Position numbers and translations under genes: made by a program. A model generated the notes under the pieces. The model was not told the DNA's origin. It worked only from the letters and a program-made list of their open reading frames with translations, and did no database searches. DNA of 49,397 nucleotides from Halomonas colorata (lineage in GTDB: Bacteria > Pseudomonadota > Gammaproteobacteria > Pseudomonadales > Halomonadaceae). Positions 26,593-36,993 of this stretch are shown one piece after another. Where the stretch lies: NCBI RefSeq assembly GCF_014897985.1, contig NZ_JABUZA010000035.1:1-49397 (forward strand), read 5' to 3'. Within the stretch, counting starts at the first letter, position 1; each line of letters begins with the position of its first letter.

Positions 26593-27720
26593 ATGCAGTA
26601 TCAGCCTCAAACATGGCACGAGGGCAACCGGTTTAGCCTACTGCCCGAGGCTTCGCGTTTCTTGCCTGCCATGTTCGACGCCATCGACAATGCAAGCCAC
26701 TACGTAATGGTAGAGCTTTACTTGATGGAGTCGGGAGAGCTTGCCGACCAGCTTATAGCAGCGCTTGGTAAAGCCGCCCAGCGTGGCATCAGCGTTTACT
26801 TGCTGCTTGATGGCTTTGGTGCCATGGGGCTTGCCAGAAAAGACCGTGAGCGGCTTCTGGATGCTGGTGTAGCTCTACGGTTTTTCAATCCGCTGGGGCT
26901 ACACTCGCTGGCTCGCAACCTGAGTCGTGACCACCGTAAGATTGTGGTCATTGATGGCGACGTTGCCTTTACCGGTGGCTTTGGCGCGGTAGATAAATTC
27001 TTAAAGGCATGGTACGAAATTGCCGTGCGTATTGAAGGGCCGGTGGTTGCCGATTGGGAGGCGCTGTTTCGGCGGCTATGGCGTTCGCGGTTAACGCGTG
27101 CCGACGACAAGCGTTCTCCAGAATCCCTTCCCAAACAGCGCAAAGCGATGGCGTTTGATGATGGCGCCCCGGGGCGCGCAATGCAGGGCAGAGGCTATCG
27201 TTATCAAGCAATTCGCCACTCGCTTTATCGACAGGTGGGTAGGGCTCAGAACCGTCTCTGGTTATGTACGCCTTACTTTGTGCCTACCTTCGCATTGCGC
27301 CGCCGCTTGGCTCGTGCAGCCAGGCGTGGGGTTGATGTACGTCTCTTACTTCCTGGCTCCAAGCATGACCATCCCAGCGTGCGTTATGCCGGGCAGCGCT
27401 TCTACCAGGCGATGCTGAAAGCGGGCGTGCGCATTTATGAATTCCAGCCCACGTTCATACACGCCAAATTCATACTCGCTGACGAATGGGTGAGTATTGG
27501 CTCATGCAATTTCGATCATTGGAATTTGCACTGGAATCTGGAAGCTAATCAGGAAGCCATGGATAAAGGCCTTGCCCAAGACGTGCAGACGATGTTCGAG
27601 CGTAATTTTTCGGCCAGCAAAGAAGTACTGGCCGAAGAGTGGGCTGCGCGCCCCTGGACCCAGCGTGTTTTTGAGTGGGTGTTCGGTACCCTGGACTCAG
27701 TAATTACCCGGCTTAAGTAA
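26593..27720 (+). CDS. Phospholipase D-family cardiolipin synthase (ClsB-like)
   Basis: A 375-residue enzyme with two PLD (HKD) motifs: H114-x-K116-x4-D121 in DHRKIVVIDG, and H290-x-K292-x4-D297 in HAKFILADE, each followed by the usual Gly/Ser-Asn turn (FTGGFG and GSCNFDHWN). Such proteins join phosphatidyl groups to make cardiolipin at the inner membrane. The absence of N-terminal transmembrane helices makes it ClsB- or ClsC-like rather than ClsA-like. AGGAG before ATG 26593 fixes the start; an upstream in-frame TTG is unsupported. It may be co-transcribed with tsaB-rsmJ. Confidence 0.88.
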   Translation: MQYQPQTWHEGNRFSLLPEASRFLPAMFDAIDNASHYVMVELYLMESGELADQLIAALGKAAQRGISVYLLLDGFGAMGLARKDRERLLDAGVALRFFNPLGLHSLARNLSRDHRKIVVIDGDVAFTGGFGAVDKFLKAWYEIAVRIEGPVVADWEALFRRLWRSRLTRADDKRSPESLPKQRKAMAFDDGAPGRAMQGRGYRYQAIRHSLYRQVGRAQNRLWLCTPYFVPTFALRRRLARAARRGVDVRLLLPGSKHDHPSVRYAGQRFYQAMLKAGVRIYEFQPTFIHAKFILADEWVSIGSCNFDHWNLHWNLEANQEAMDKGLAQDVQTMFERNFSASKEVLAEEWAARPWTQRVFEWVFGTLDSVITRLK

Positions 27721-27722
27721 GG

Positions 27723-27739
27723 GGCCGCATAACGCGGCC
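27723..27739. other. Small hairpin between cls-like and UPF0149 genes
   Basis: A perfect 6-bp stem GGCCGC/GCGGCC with an ATAAC loop in the 25-base gap between convergent genes. No T-run follows on either side. Confidence 0.4.
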
Positions 27740-27745
27740 ATTTAC

Positions 27746-28414
27746 CTAGCGGCGCTTTTGGCCCTTGGCGGGCGTCTTTTTGCGCGGTTTGGGCTTAGGC
27801 GTTTCCGGCGGGACGCGGTAGTGCAAGTACAGATCAAGCACCAGTTCTGGCAATTGCTCTACCAGCGTCTCCTGGCGTGCGCTATCGCTTGCCATCTCGG
27901 CCATGTCGGGCTCGTCATCAAATAGCCCGGAAAGCAGCATAAAGGGTAAAAGCAGCGTCGCCGCGGCTTCTTCATCGTCCTGGAACCAGGCGCTTTCGTC
28001 GCTGAAGACGCCTTCCATAAAGCCCGCGCACCAGTCGCCGATAGGCGTTTCTTCCGCAGGCAGGCCGTCCAGGGTTAACTCAAAGGGCAGTTCGGGAAGT
28101 CCGCCTTGCTCGAGTACCGCCATCGCGTTATCGCGCAGTAGCGTCAACAGGTTAATGATTTCATCGCGCTCGCTATCATCGGCATAGCGCGGTTCGCCTT
28201 GAAACAGCTCAGCAAGCCACTGTGCTGGCGATACTTCGCTGGGCGCGACCGCTAGCGCCACCAAAAAACCGTGGGCCGAGATCAGGTCCAGCGCGTCCTC
28301 GTCTACTTGCTCGGAGTCGAGGAAGTCATCCAGCCTATCGAGCTGCTCATCGGTAAGCAGTGGCTGAGGAGGGGCGGTGTCTGGCGCGTTTGAATCGTCG
28401 GGGCGCTCTGCCAT
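27746..28414 (-). CDS. UPF0149 (YgfB/YecA-like) family protein
   Basis: A 222-residue acidic cytoplasmic protein with the all-helical UPF0149 pattern: an N-terminal helix pair (LTDEQLDRLDDFLDSEQVDE), the motif DLISAHGFLVALAVAPS, WCAGFMEGVF in the middle and a Lys/Pro/Arg-rich basic tail (PKPKPRKKTPAKGQKRR). Some relatives end in a SEC-C zinc motif; this one does not. The function is not established for this branch; YgfB proteins have regulatory effects in Pseudomonas. ATG 28414 is used because AGG lies eight bases upstream. It is divergent from sprT. Confidence 0.8.
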   Translation of the reverse strand: MAERPDDSNAPDTAPPQPLLTDEQLDRLDDFLDSEQVDEDALDLISAHGFLVALAVAPSEVSPAQWLAELFQGEPRYADDSERDEIINLLTLLRDNAMAVLEQGGLPELPFELTLDGLPAEETPIGDWCAGFMEGVFSDESAWFQDDEEAAATLLLPFMLLSGLFDDEPDMAEMASDSARQETLVEQLPELVLDLYLHYRVPPETPKPKPRKKTPAKGQKRR

Positions 28415-28483
28415 AGCAAGCCTCATGGGTTGAGTCGTTTAAAAAATGATACTAATGGGGAACGATCTTTTAGGCATTCATTA

Positions 28484-29065
28484 ATGACAAGTTTATCACT
28501 AATAGGCGCATCGCTAACGGGTGTATCGCCGCTGCCGCCCTGGCCGAACGATGAGTTGGAAGCTTTGTGTTTAGAAGCCCTGCAGCAAGCCGCTGTTGAG
28601 CGTGCTGAACAGGCCTGGGAGCGCTGCCTTGAGGTTTACCCACAGCTGCCGCGTCCAGACATCTGGTTTGATTTAAAAGGTGCGTCGGCAGGGCAGGCTC
28701 ACCTGGGGCGGGGCGGCTTACGCTTCAACCTCATCTTGCTCAGTGAAAATCGCAGCGCTTTTTTTGATGAAGTCATTCCCCATGAGATGGCTCACTGGCT
28801 GGTCTTTCACCTGCGCGATGGGCAGCGCTTAAAGCCGCACGGGCGCGAATGGCAAAGCGTGATGCGCAATCTGTTTGGTCTGGTGCCTCAGGTTACCCAT
28901 CGCTTTAATACGCAAAAGGCCCAGCCTGCGCCTTATCGTTACCAGTGCGGCTGTCGTACCCATCAGTTGACGGCCAGACGCCATGGTTTAGTCAAAAAAG
29001 GCCGCGGCTATCGTTGTCGCCATTGTCAGCAGATGTTGGTCTATACTTCATGTTCAAAGCCGTAG
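28484..29065 (+). CDS. sprT: SprT family zinc metalloprotease-like protein
   Basis: A 193-residue SprT protein: a central HExxH-type motif IPHEMAHWLVFH, a following HGREWQSVMRNLFG and a C-terminal zinc ribbon with YQCGCRTHQLTARRH and YRCRHCQQML. The SprT fold is shared with eukaryotic Spartan; bacterial substrates are unknown. The start is uncertain: ATG 28484 has only a weak AGG upstream, while TTG 28430 would add 18 residues. It is divergent from the UPF0149 gene. The 169 bases before acs hold no gene. Confidence 0.85.
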   Translation: MTSLSLIGASLTGVSPLPPWPNDELEALCLEALQQAAVERAEQAWERCLEVYPQLPRPDIWFDLKGASAGQAHLGRGGLRFNLILLSENRSAFFDEVIPHEMAHWLVFHLRDGQRLKPHGREWQSVMRNLFGLVPQVTHRFNTQKAQPAPYRYQCGCRTHQLTARRHGLVKKGRGYRCRHCQQMLVYTSCSKP

Positions 29066-29234
29066 GTTGCTTCTAGGTTGCTGTTTTTAAATTAAAAATT
29101 GCTAATACCAATGTCTAAGAGGAAGGTGTCTAAGGGAGGTTTATGCTAGGGGAACATTTAGTGGTGTCGGGGCAACCAATAATAATACCGACTACATTCC
29201 TATTGAGAGTGCGTTTCCACGGACAGAGGCAACT

Positions 29235-31184
<1,950 letters not shown>

Positions 31185-31285
31185 TAGCTTACTACTCAGT
31201 GGTTTAAGCTCACTGAGCGCTACCCGACTTGATAAGCGTCAGCCAACAAGAGCGTCGATAGCAGCATACCGCGCTTAAGCGTTGG

Positions 31286-31309
31286 AGTGCCGGCCACAGA
31301 GCCGGCACT
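31286..31309 (+). terminator. Hairpin after acs
   Basis: A perfect 9-bp stem AGTGCCGGC/GCCGGCACT with a 6-base loop. The following GTTGCGTTTAAA is only partly T-rich. A second dyad, CTCAGTG/CACTGAG, lies at 31195-31217. The gap to the regulator gene is 272 bases and also contains a TATACT box near 31353. Confidence 0.5.
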
Positions 31310-31456
31310 GTTGCGTTTAAATGGGTGACATAATGATGACAAAATATGCATGTATACTTGGGCAACAAGAAGCCCTGGGGTACCATGCGTTGACCGTATG
31401 AGCCTAGCGTCGTAGCGGCAAGTAATTCCGCTGCACGAGGAACCGGAGGAATATCC

Positions 31457-32119
31457 ATGGCAGTAGCCCATAAGTTTATCGTTGCAGACGACCATCCGCT
31501 GTTTCGTGCAGCGCTCACACAGGCCTTGCGCCAATTAGCCCCCCAGGCTGAGATTGTCGAAGCCGACACCATGGAAGCCACAACGGAAGTGGTAAATCGT
31601 CATCCCGATGCCGATTTGATTTTGCTGGATTTACATATGCCCGGCGCCCACGGTTTTTCCGGGCTGATTCAATTGCGTGGCCAGATGCCGGATATCCCGG
31701 TAGCCGTCGTATCGGGCAGCGACGTGCCTTACGTTGTCCGCCGGGCGATCGACTACGGTGCCTCGGGGTTTATTCCCAAATCATCTTCGCTTCAGCTGAT
31801 TGCCGAGGCGGTAGGCGAAATTCTGCAGGGCGAAGTCTGGCTGCCGGAAGCGCTGGCCAACGTACTGGAAGAAACCAGCGAGGAAGAGTCGCGGTTTGCT
31901 GAAGCAATTGCCTCGCTAACCCCACAGCAGTTTCGCGTTTTGAACATGCTGACCGAAGGTCTACTCAATAAGCAGATCGCCTACGAGCTTAATGTTTCCG
32001 AAGCGACCATCAAGGCCCACGTAACGGCCATTTTGCGCAAGCTTGGCGTGCATTCACGCACCCAGGCCGTTATTGCCGCCCAGAAGCTGGAAGTCGAGCC
32101 GCCTAAAGTCGTGTCATAA
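31457..32119 (+). CDS. LuxR-family response regulator, CrbR-like (acetate switch)
   Basis: A 220-residue NarL/FixJ-type regulator: a receiver domain (residues about 8-125) with the phosphorylatable D58 in DLILLDLHMPGAHGF and acidic pair ADDHP, then a LuxR helix-turn-helix (about 150-215: LTPQQFRVLNMLTEGLLNKQ, SEATIKAHVTAILRKLGV). Its place between acs and the SLC5-type hybrid kinase matches CrbR, which with CrbS activates acs in Vibrio and Pseudomonas. GGAGGAA before the ATG is a strong ribosome-binding site. It may be transcribed from acs or from its own promoter. The function is inferred from architecture and context. Confidence 0.9.
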   Translation: MAVAHKFIVADDHPLFRAALTQALRQLAPQAEIVEADTMEATTEVVNRHPDADLILLDLHMPGAHGFSGLIQLRGQMPDIPVAVVSGSDVPYVVRRAIDYGASGFIPKSSSLQLIAEAVGEILQGEVWLPEALANVLEETSEEESRFAEAIASLTPQQFRVLNMLTEGLLNKQIAYELNVSEATIKAHVTAILRKLGVHSRTQAVIAAQKLEVEPPKVVS

Positions 32120-32134
32120 GCGCCTGCGCTTATG

Positions 32135-32173
32135 AAAAAACCTCGCTTACGTTGACCGTAAGCGAGGTTTTTT
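32135..32173. terminator. Strong bidirectional terminator between the regulator and sensor genes
   Basis: A perfect 16-bp stem, AAAAAACCTCGCTTAC with GTAAGCGAGGTTTTTT, and a 7-base loop. It serves the CrbR-like gene (plus strand) and, through the repeat element, the CrbS-like gene (minus strand). A smaller hairpin ATAAGCG/CGCTTAT overlaps the regulator stop codon (32116-32133). Confidence 0.93.
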
Positions 32174-32195
32174 CTTTATACAGCTCTTTACGGCT

Positions 32196-32340
32196 TAGGG
32201 TTTGTACGAAAAGTCGCTGAGCGAAGGCCAGGCAAGGCAAAAATCAGCGAAAAAAACGGAGTTTACAGGTGTAAATGAGTATTTTGAGCTGATTTTTAAC
32301 GCCGTATGGTCGAGCGCAAGCAGTTTTCGTGCAAAGCTTA
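32196..32340. repeat. 145-bp dispersed palindromic (MITE-like) repeat
   Basis: The termini TAGGGTTTGTACGAAAA (32196-32212) and the complement of 32324-32340 (TAAGCTTTGCACGAAAA) match in 14 of 17 positions. Inside are perfect arms AAAAATCAGC (32239-32248) and GCTGATTTTT (32288-32297), and a core palindrome TTTACA-GG-TGTAAA (32262-32275). The whole element can fold as one long hairpin. I recall very similar intergenic sequence in other marine gammaproteobacteria, but this is from memory. The last three bases form the TAA stop codon of the minus-strand sensor kinase. Confidence 0.75.
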
Positions 32341-35300
32341 GACATTTGCCCGGCTGGCTTGCAGTGTTCGGGTCAAGAGCGCCCGCAAGGCGGCCGGTTT
32401 TACTGGTTTCAAAAGCAGCTGATACCCATCGCGTTTAATCTCTTCGGCTACGGCTTCCGTTCGGTCGGCAGTAATTACAATGCCGGGCACCGCGCCGGAT
32501 AGACGTTCACTAAGCGCTTCCAGGGCCATCAAACCGGTGACTTCATTGTCCAAGTGATAATCGGCCAGAATCGCGTCGGGGTCACCGTCCATATTGCGCA
32601 GTATCGATTTAGCGCCCCCAATGCTGGTCGCGGTAAACACCTCGCATCCCCAGCCGCTCAGCATGGCTGTCATGCCTTCCAAAATGAGCGTTTCGTTATC
32701 GATACACACGATCCGGGTACCGGCAAGCTTATTACCGCTGCGCCGGCTTGATGGTTCCTGTTCGTCTGGGCTAATTTCCCTGGCGGCAACGATAGGAACG
32801 CTGACTGAGAATACGGTGCCACGGCCTTCCCAGGAACGCACCTTGATAGGGTGGTCGAGCACTCGGCTCATCCGGTCGGCAATCGAAAGGCCCAGGCCCA
32901 GACCCTTTTCACTCTCTTTATGCCGCGATACCTGATCCAGGCGACGAAACTCCTGGAATATTTCCGTCAGCTTGGATTCCGGAATACCCGGGCCGCTGTC
33001 CCATACTTCGATCACCAGCCGGTCACTTTGACGGCGGCAGCCTAGCAGCACGCGGCCATCCTGGGTGTAGCGGATGGCGTTGGATAAAAAGTTCTGCACA
33101 ATCCGGCGAAGCATCTGCGGGTCAGAGTCGACCCACTGGTGGGTAGGCACTACCTCCAGGTCAAGGCCGCGGTTGTCGGCCATCACCTCAAATTCAGCGC
33201 GCAGCGGCCGGAAAATATCCGCCAGGGCAAAGTGGTTGCGGCGAGGTGTCAGGGCGCCGGCATCCAGTTTGGAGATATCCAGCAGCGTGCCGAGAAGCTC
33301 TTCAGCGGCCTGCAGCGAATTATCGATATGTCCGATGGTGCGCTGAGTATCGGGGGCGGTCACGTTTTGCATCAAAGCCGAGGTAAACAGCCGTGCGGCG
33401 TTTAACGGCTGTAGCAAATCGTGGCTCGCGGCAGCCAAAAAGCGGGTTTTGGAGGCGTTGGCGTCTTCGGCTAGCTGTTTGGCTTGGCGCAAGGCTTGCT
33501 CAGCCTCGGCCCGTACGCGGTTCTCCTGACGCAGCGCGGCGTTAGCCTCGGACAGCGCCTGGGTACGCTCACGAACGCGCTCTTCAAGCGTTTCGTTAGT
33601 TTCTTTAAGGGCAATTTCCGCCCGGCGTCGCTCGGTAATATCCTGATACAGCGCAAAAAAGCCGAGAATCGATTGGCTATCGCCAAAGTGAGGCGTATAC
33701 GTCACCAGCATATAACGCATGGCATCATTGACGCGCATGGCGACCTCAAAACTCACCCGCTCCCCGGCCAGCGCACGTTCGACCCAAGGGCTGCGTTCTT
33801 CCGCCTGTTTTAGCGAGAGCACGTCTTCAAAGCGTCGGCCAATGACCGCATTACGATCAATGCCGAATGCCTGCTCATAGGCGCGGTTGGTAAATAGGTA
33901 GCGGCACTCTTTATCAAAATAGGCGATCAGCGCAGGGACGTTATCGGTGTAAATACGGATATTGTTTTCCGAGCGAATTAGCGCTTCTTCAATGCGTTTT
34001 TGCTGGGTAATATCCTGATAAGTGTAAACAAACCCGCCGCCGGGCATAGGGTTACCCTGTACCTCCAGTACGCTGCCATCCTGGCGGTAGCGAACATAGC
34101 GATGGGGGTGGCCATCGCGAATGTTGTCCAGCAGCAGCTGAACATGTTCTTCCGGATCGCCGGGGCCATACTCGCCATTATGCGCGTTGTAGCGGAAGAT
34201 ACGATCAATCGGCGCGCCCACGCGGATAAGGTGATCGGGGAAGCGAAACAGCTCAAGATAGCGCTGGTTCCAGACCACCAGGCGCAAGTTTTGGTCGACA
34301 ACGCTGATGCCCTGGTTGATGTTCTCTATCGTGGCCTGCAGCAGGGCACGGTTAAATTCCAGTACCTGGGATGCTTCATCGACAATCGAGATAACATCGG
34401 AAATGCCGATACCGCGCCCTTGAAGAGCAGAGTTGACCACAATACGCGCCGATGAGGCGCCAAGTACCGAGGCAAGGAAACGCTCGGTAAACTGAATAAT
34501 ATCAATGGAGGCTCGGGTGCTGTTGTCCAGCGGCTTGCCGGTCCGGCGGGCGTAATCCTCAAATGCCCGATCGACTTGCCCGGCGCCCAGAAAGCGTTCA
34601 CACAATACTTTAAGATCGCCCACCGTTGTGGCACCGGTCCAAGGGCGGTTAACCGAGGTTTGGCGGGTTTCAACGCTGTCGACAAATAGCGAGGCCTGAA
34701 TACGCTCCACTACACGCTGCGAGGTCACCTGGGAAATAAAGATATAGCAGAACAGGTTAATGCCCAGCGATAGCATCACGCCGTGGGTAAAGCTGTCGCC
34801 CAGGTTCAGGCCAAAAAGCCCCGTCGGGGAGAGCCAGTGAATACCTGTCGGCCCGCCAGCTAGCCACTCTTGAGGCAGTACGCCAGCATTGATCATTGCG
34901 GGCATCAACAGGCTATAGGCCCAAATGGCAAAGCCCGCGTTCATGCCTACAATAACGCCTAGGCGGTTACCGCGTTTCCAGTAAAGGCCGCCAATAACCG
35001 CGGGTGCAAACTGAGCGGCGGCAGCAAACGAAAGCATGCCGATAGAGGCAAGCGAGGTGAACTCGGCAATCAGCCGGTAGAAGCCGTAGGCCATCGCCAA
35101 GACGACGGCAATCGTGATGCGGCGCGTGCGCAGTACCAAGCGCCCATAGTCGCGCGCTTTGGTATCAAACCAGCGCAGCCGGAACAGCGCGGGAATCACG
35201 ATTTCATTGGAGATCATGATGGATACGGCGACCGCCGCCACGATCACCATGCCGGTCGCAGCCGAAAATCCACCAATAAAGGTCAGCAGGGTTAGCCATT

Positions 35301-36279
35301 GATGGCCGGACTGCATGGAAAGCGCCAATACGTAGGTATCGGGTTCCACGCCGGTTTCTGAAAAGAGTAACAGCCCGGCTGCTGCCAGCGGCACGACGAA
35401 AAAGGCGATGGCAAACAGATAAAGCGGGAACAGCCAGCGGGCTTTGGTGGCATCGTCAGGGTGAATGTTCTCAACCACGGCGACATGAAACTGCCGGGGA
35501 AGACATAAAATGGCCAGCATGGCGAGCAGTGTCTGTGCCCAGAAGCCGTGTCCAAAATCCTGATTCGCCAACTGGCGCTGAAGTTCAAGCTGGCTGTCGG
35601 CATGGCTCATCAACTCGCCCAAACCGCCGAACATGCCCCAGGTAACATAAGCCCCTAGCACCAAAAAAGCTAACAGCTTGACGATCGATTCAAACGCGAC
35701 GGCATGAATCAGGCCTTCGTGGTGTTCGGTCGCATCGGTGTGGCGAGTACCAAATAAAATCGCAAAAACCACCATCACGATGGCAACGTAAAACGCTGTG
35801 TCGCCAAACAGCGGCGCACCGACGGCATCATTGGCTTCGGTCAGCACACTAAACGTGGTCGATACGGCTTTAAGCTGAAGCGCGATGTAGGGAAGGGTAC
35901 CGACTAGCGCTACTAAGCTTGCAAACGCCGCAAGCGACTGGGTTTTGCCGTAGCGCGAGGCGATAAAATCCGCAATGGAGGTGACGTTTTGGTGCTTGGC
36001 GACGCGGATCATCTTGGCCAGCACTGGCCAAAAGAGCAAAAACGTCAGAATAGGGCCAACAAAAATACTCGCAAAAGACCAGCCTGCTGTAGCTGCCTGG
36101 CCCACCGCCCCGTAAAACGTCCAGGAGGTGCAGTAAATTGCCAGCGCCAGGCTATAGATCAGGGGGCGCCGACGGCTGGCGCCGTGGGTACGTGCACGGC
36201 GGTCACCGTACCAGGCAATACCGAATAGAATCGCAATATAAAGCAGTGATACTGCGACCAGTAGCCCACCGTGAAACAT
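32338..36279 (-). CDS. SLC5-type transporter / PAS / hybrid histidine kinase, CrbS-like
   Basis: A 1313-residue inner-membrane sensor. Residues 1 to about 500 are a sodium:solute symporter (SLC5) domain with about 13 hydrophobic segments. A STAC-like linker follows (about 520-640). Two PAS domains come next (about 648-760, ENINQGISVVDQNLRLVVWN; about 768-880), then a coiled coil and a kinase core with H953 in AAASHDLLQPLN, N-box NFLSNAIRYT, DSGPGIP and GLGLGLSIA. The C-terminal receiver has D1240 in ILADYHLDN. This architecture with a neighbouring CrbR-like regulator and acs matches CrbS, the acetate-switch sensor. Whether the SLC5 part transports or only senses is open. The stop codon lies in a repeat element. 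Confidence 0.93.
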   Translation of the reverse strand: MFHGGLLVAVSLLYIAILFGIAWYGDRRARTHGASRRRPLIYSLALAIYCTSWTFYGAVGQAATAGWSFASIFVGPILTFLLFWPVLAKMIRVAKHQNVTSIADFIASRYGKTQSLAAFASLVALVGTLPYIALQLKAVSTTFSVLTEANDAVGAPLFGDTAFYVAIVMVVFAILFGTRHTDATEHHEGLIHAVAFESIVKLLAFLVLGAYVTWGMFGGLGELMSHADSQLELQRQLANQDFGHGFWAQTLLAMLAILCLPRQFHVAVVENIHPDDATKARWLFPLYLFAIAFFVVPLAAAGLLLFSETGVEPDTYVLALSMQSGHQWLTLLTFIGGFSAATGMVIVAAVAVSIMISNEIVIPALFRLRWFDTKARDYGRLVLRTRRITIAVVLAMAYGFYRLIAEFTSLASIGMLSFAAAAQFAPAVIGGLYWKRGNRLGVIVGMNAGFAIWAYSLLMPAMINAGVLPQEWLAGGPTGIHWLSPTGLFGLNLGDSFTHGVMLSLGINLFCYIFISQVTSQRVVERIQASLFVDSVETRQTSVNRPWTGATTVGDLKVLCERFLGAGQVDRAFEDYARRTGKPLDNSTRASIDIIQFTERFLASVLGASSARIVVNSALQGRGIGISDVISIVDEASQVLEFNRALLQATIENINQGISVVDQNLRLVVWNQRYLELFRFPDHLIRVGAPIDRIFRYNAHNGEYGPGDPEEHVQLLLDNIRDGHPHRYVRYRQDGSVLEVQGNPMPGGGFVYTYQDITQQKRIEEALIRSENNIRIYTDNVPALIAYFDKECRYLFTNRAYEQAFGIDRNAVIGRRFEDVLSLKQAEERSPWVERALAGERVSFEVAMRVNDAMRYMLVTYTPHFGDSQSILGFFALYQDITERRRAEIALKETNETLEERVRERTQALSEANAALRQENRVRAEAEQALRQAKQLAEDANASKTRFLAAASHDLLQPLNAARLFTSALMQNVTAPDTQRTIGHIDNSLQAAEELLGTLLDISKLDAGALTPRRNHFALADIFRPLRAEFEVMADNRGLDLEVVPTHQWVDSDPQMLRRIVQNFLSNAIRYTQDGRVLLGCRRQSDRLVIEVWDSGPGIPESKLTEIFQEFRRLDQVSRHKESEKGLGLGLSIADRMSRVLDHPIKVRSWEGRGTVFSVSVPIVAAREISPDEQEPSSRRSGNKLAGTRIVCIDNETLILEGMTAMLSGWGCEVFTATSIGGAKSILRNMDGDPDAILADYHLDNEVTGLMALEALSERLSGAVPGIVITADRTEAVAEEIKRDGYQLLLKPVKPAALRALLTRTLQASRANV

Positions 36280-36368
36280 GCCTATTCCCCCACCAACGTT
36301 TATCTCGCCCAGCGAGCAGCGCGTACAAAGAGCCTCATTCTAGGCGAAGACGAACACTTACGTCTCGC

Positions 36369-36890
36369 TTAGGCGCTAGCGAGTCCGCACACGGTGGTTA
36401 ATAGCGGCGATGTTTCGCGCAGTCGGCGAAGCTCGCTCAGCTGTGCTTCTCCGGTGGCGTTATTTAGTGGTATCAGCTCGCGGCTGTCGCAGTTTAGAAT
36501 GTAGGGTTGGGTGATGAGGATATCGGTATGGTGGCGCTCGAACTGATACAGAATAAATTCCACCACCGGCGTTTCATCAATCTCACGGGCAACGATATTG
36601 TCGCTATCGACAACGCTAAACTTGGTGGTCATGGGAAAAGCAAACGTCCAGGGACGCCATACGGCGCTTGAAGTATCGCTTGAAATGACAATGGCGGTGT
36701 CAGGCAGCTGTGCCTGCTTGTGTTCAAACCATGAATACTCCACCTGGATTTGATAGCCCAGCATGCCTAGTCCACCGCATACCGGCACAATCCATTTGGG
36801 TAGCCGTTTGCGGCTAAGAGTTCTAAGGATCAGCCCAATGCCGGCGGCGGCAAGCCCGGCAAATACTGCGGCGATCAAGTGCCATATCAT
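36369..36890 (-). CDS. Unknown membrane-anchored protein between sensor and symporter
   Basis: I do not recognise this 173-residue protein. Two hydrophobic stretches (residues about 3-22 and 33-47) anchor the N-terminus. The remainder is a soluble domain with VWRPWTFAFPMTTKFSVVD, VEFILYQFERHHTDI and QPYILNCDSRELIPLN, and a C-terminal helix. It lies on the same strand between the ActP-like symporter (upstream) and the CrbS-like sensor (downstream, 89 bases), so it may be co-expressed with them and act in acetate sensing or uptake. This is guilt by association only. Base composition is like its neighbours. Confidence 0.75.
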   Translation of the reverse strand: MIWHLIAAVFAGLAAAGIGLILRTLSRKRLPKWIVPVCGGLGMLGYQIQVEYSWFEHKQAQLPDTAIVISSDTSSAVWRPWTFAFPMTTKFSVVDSDNIVAREIDETPVVEFILYQFERHHTDILITQPYILNCDSRELIPLNNATGEAQLSELRRLRETSPLLTTVCGLASA

Positions 36891-36910
36891 AAAATATCCT
36901 TTCTGAAAGT

Positions 36911-36938
36911 CATCGGGCCTCCCTTAGGAGGCCCGATG
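36911..36938. terminator. Hairpin downstream of the actP-like gene
   Basis: A perfect 12-bp stem CATCGGGCCTCC/GGAGGCCCGATG with a CTTA loop, in the 103-base gap. On the minus strand it follows actP, but no strong T-run follows. It may be a partial terminator or an mRNA 3'-end stabiliser. Confidence 0.6.
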
Positions 36939-36993
36939 GTCACTTTTGATTCCAAAGCAGTCTGTTGCGACAAGCCGAGGAAATGATTATGGC

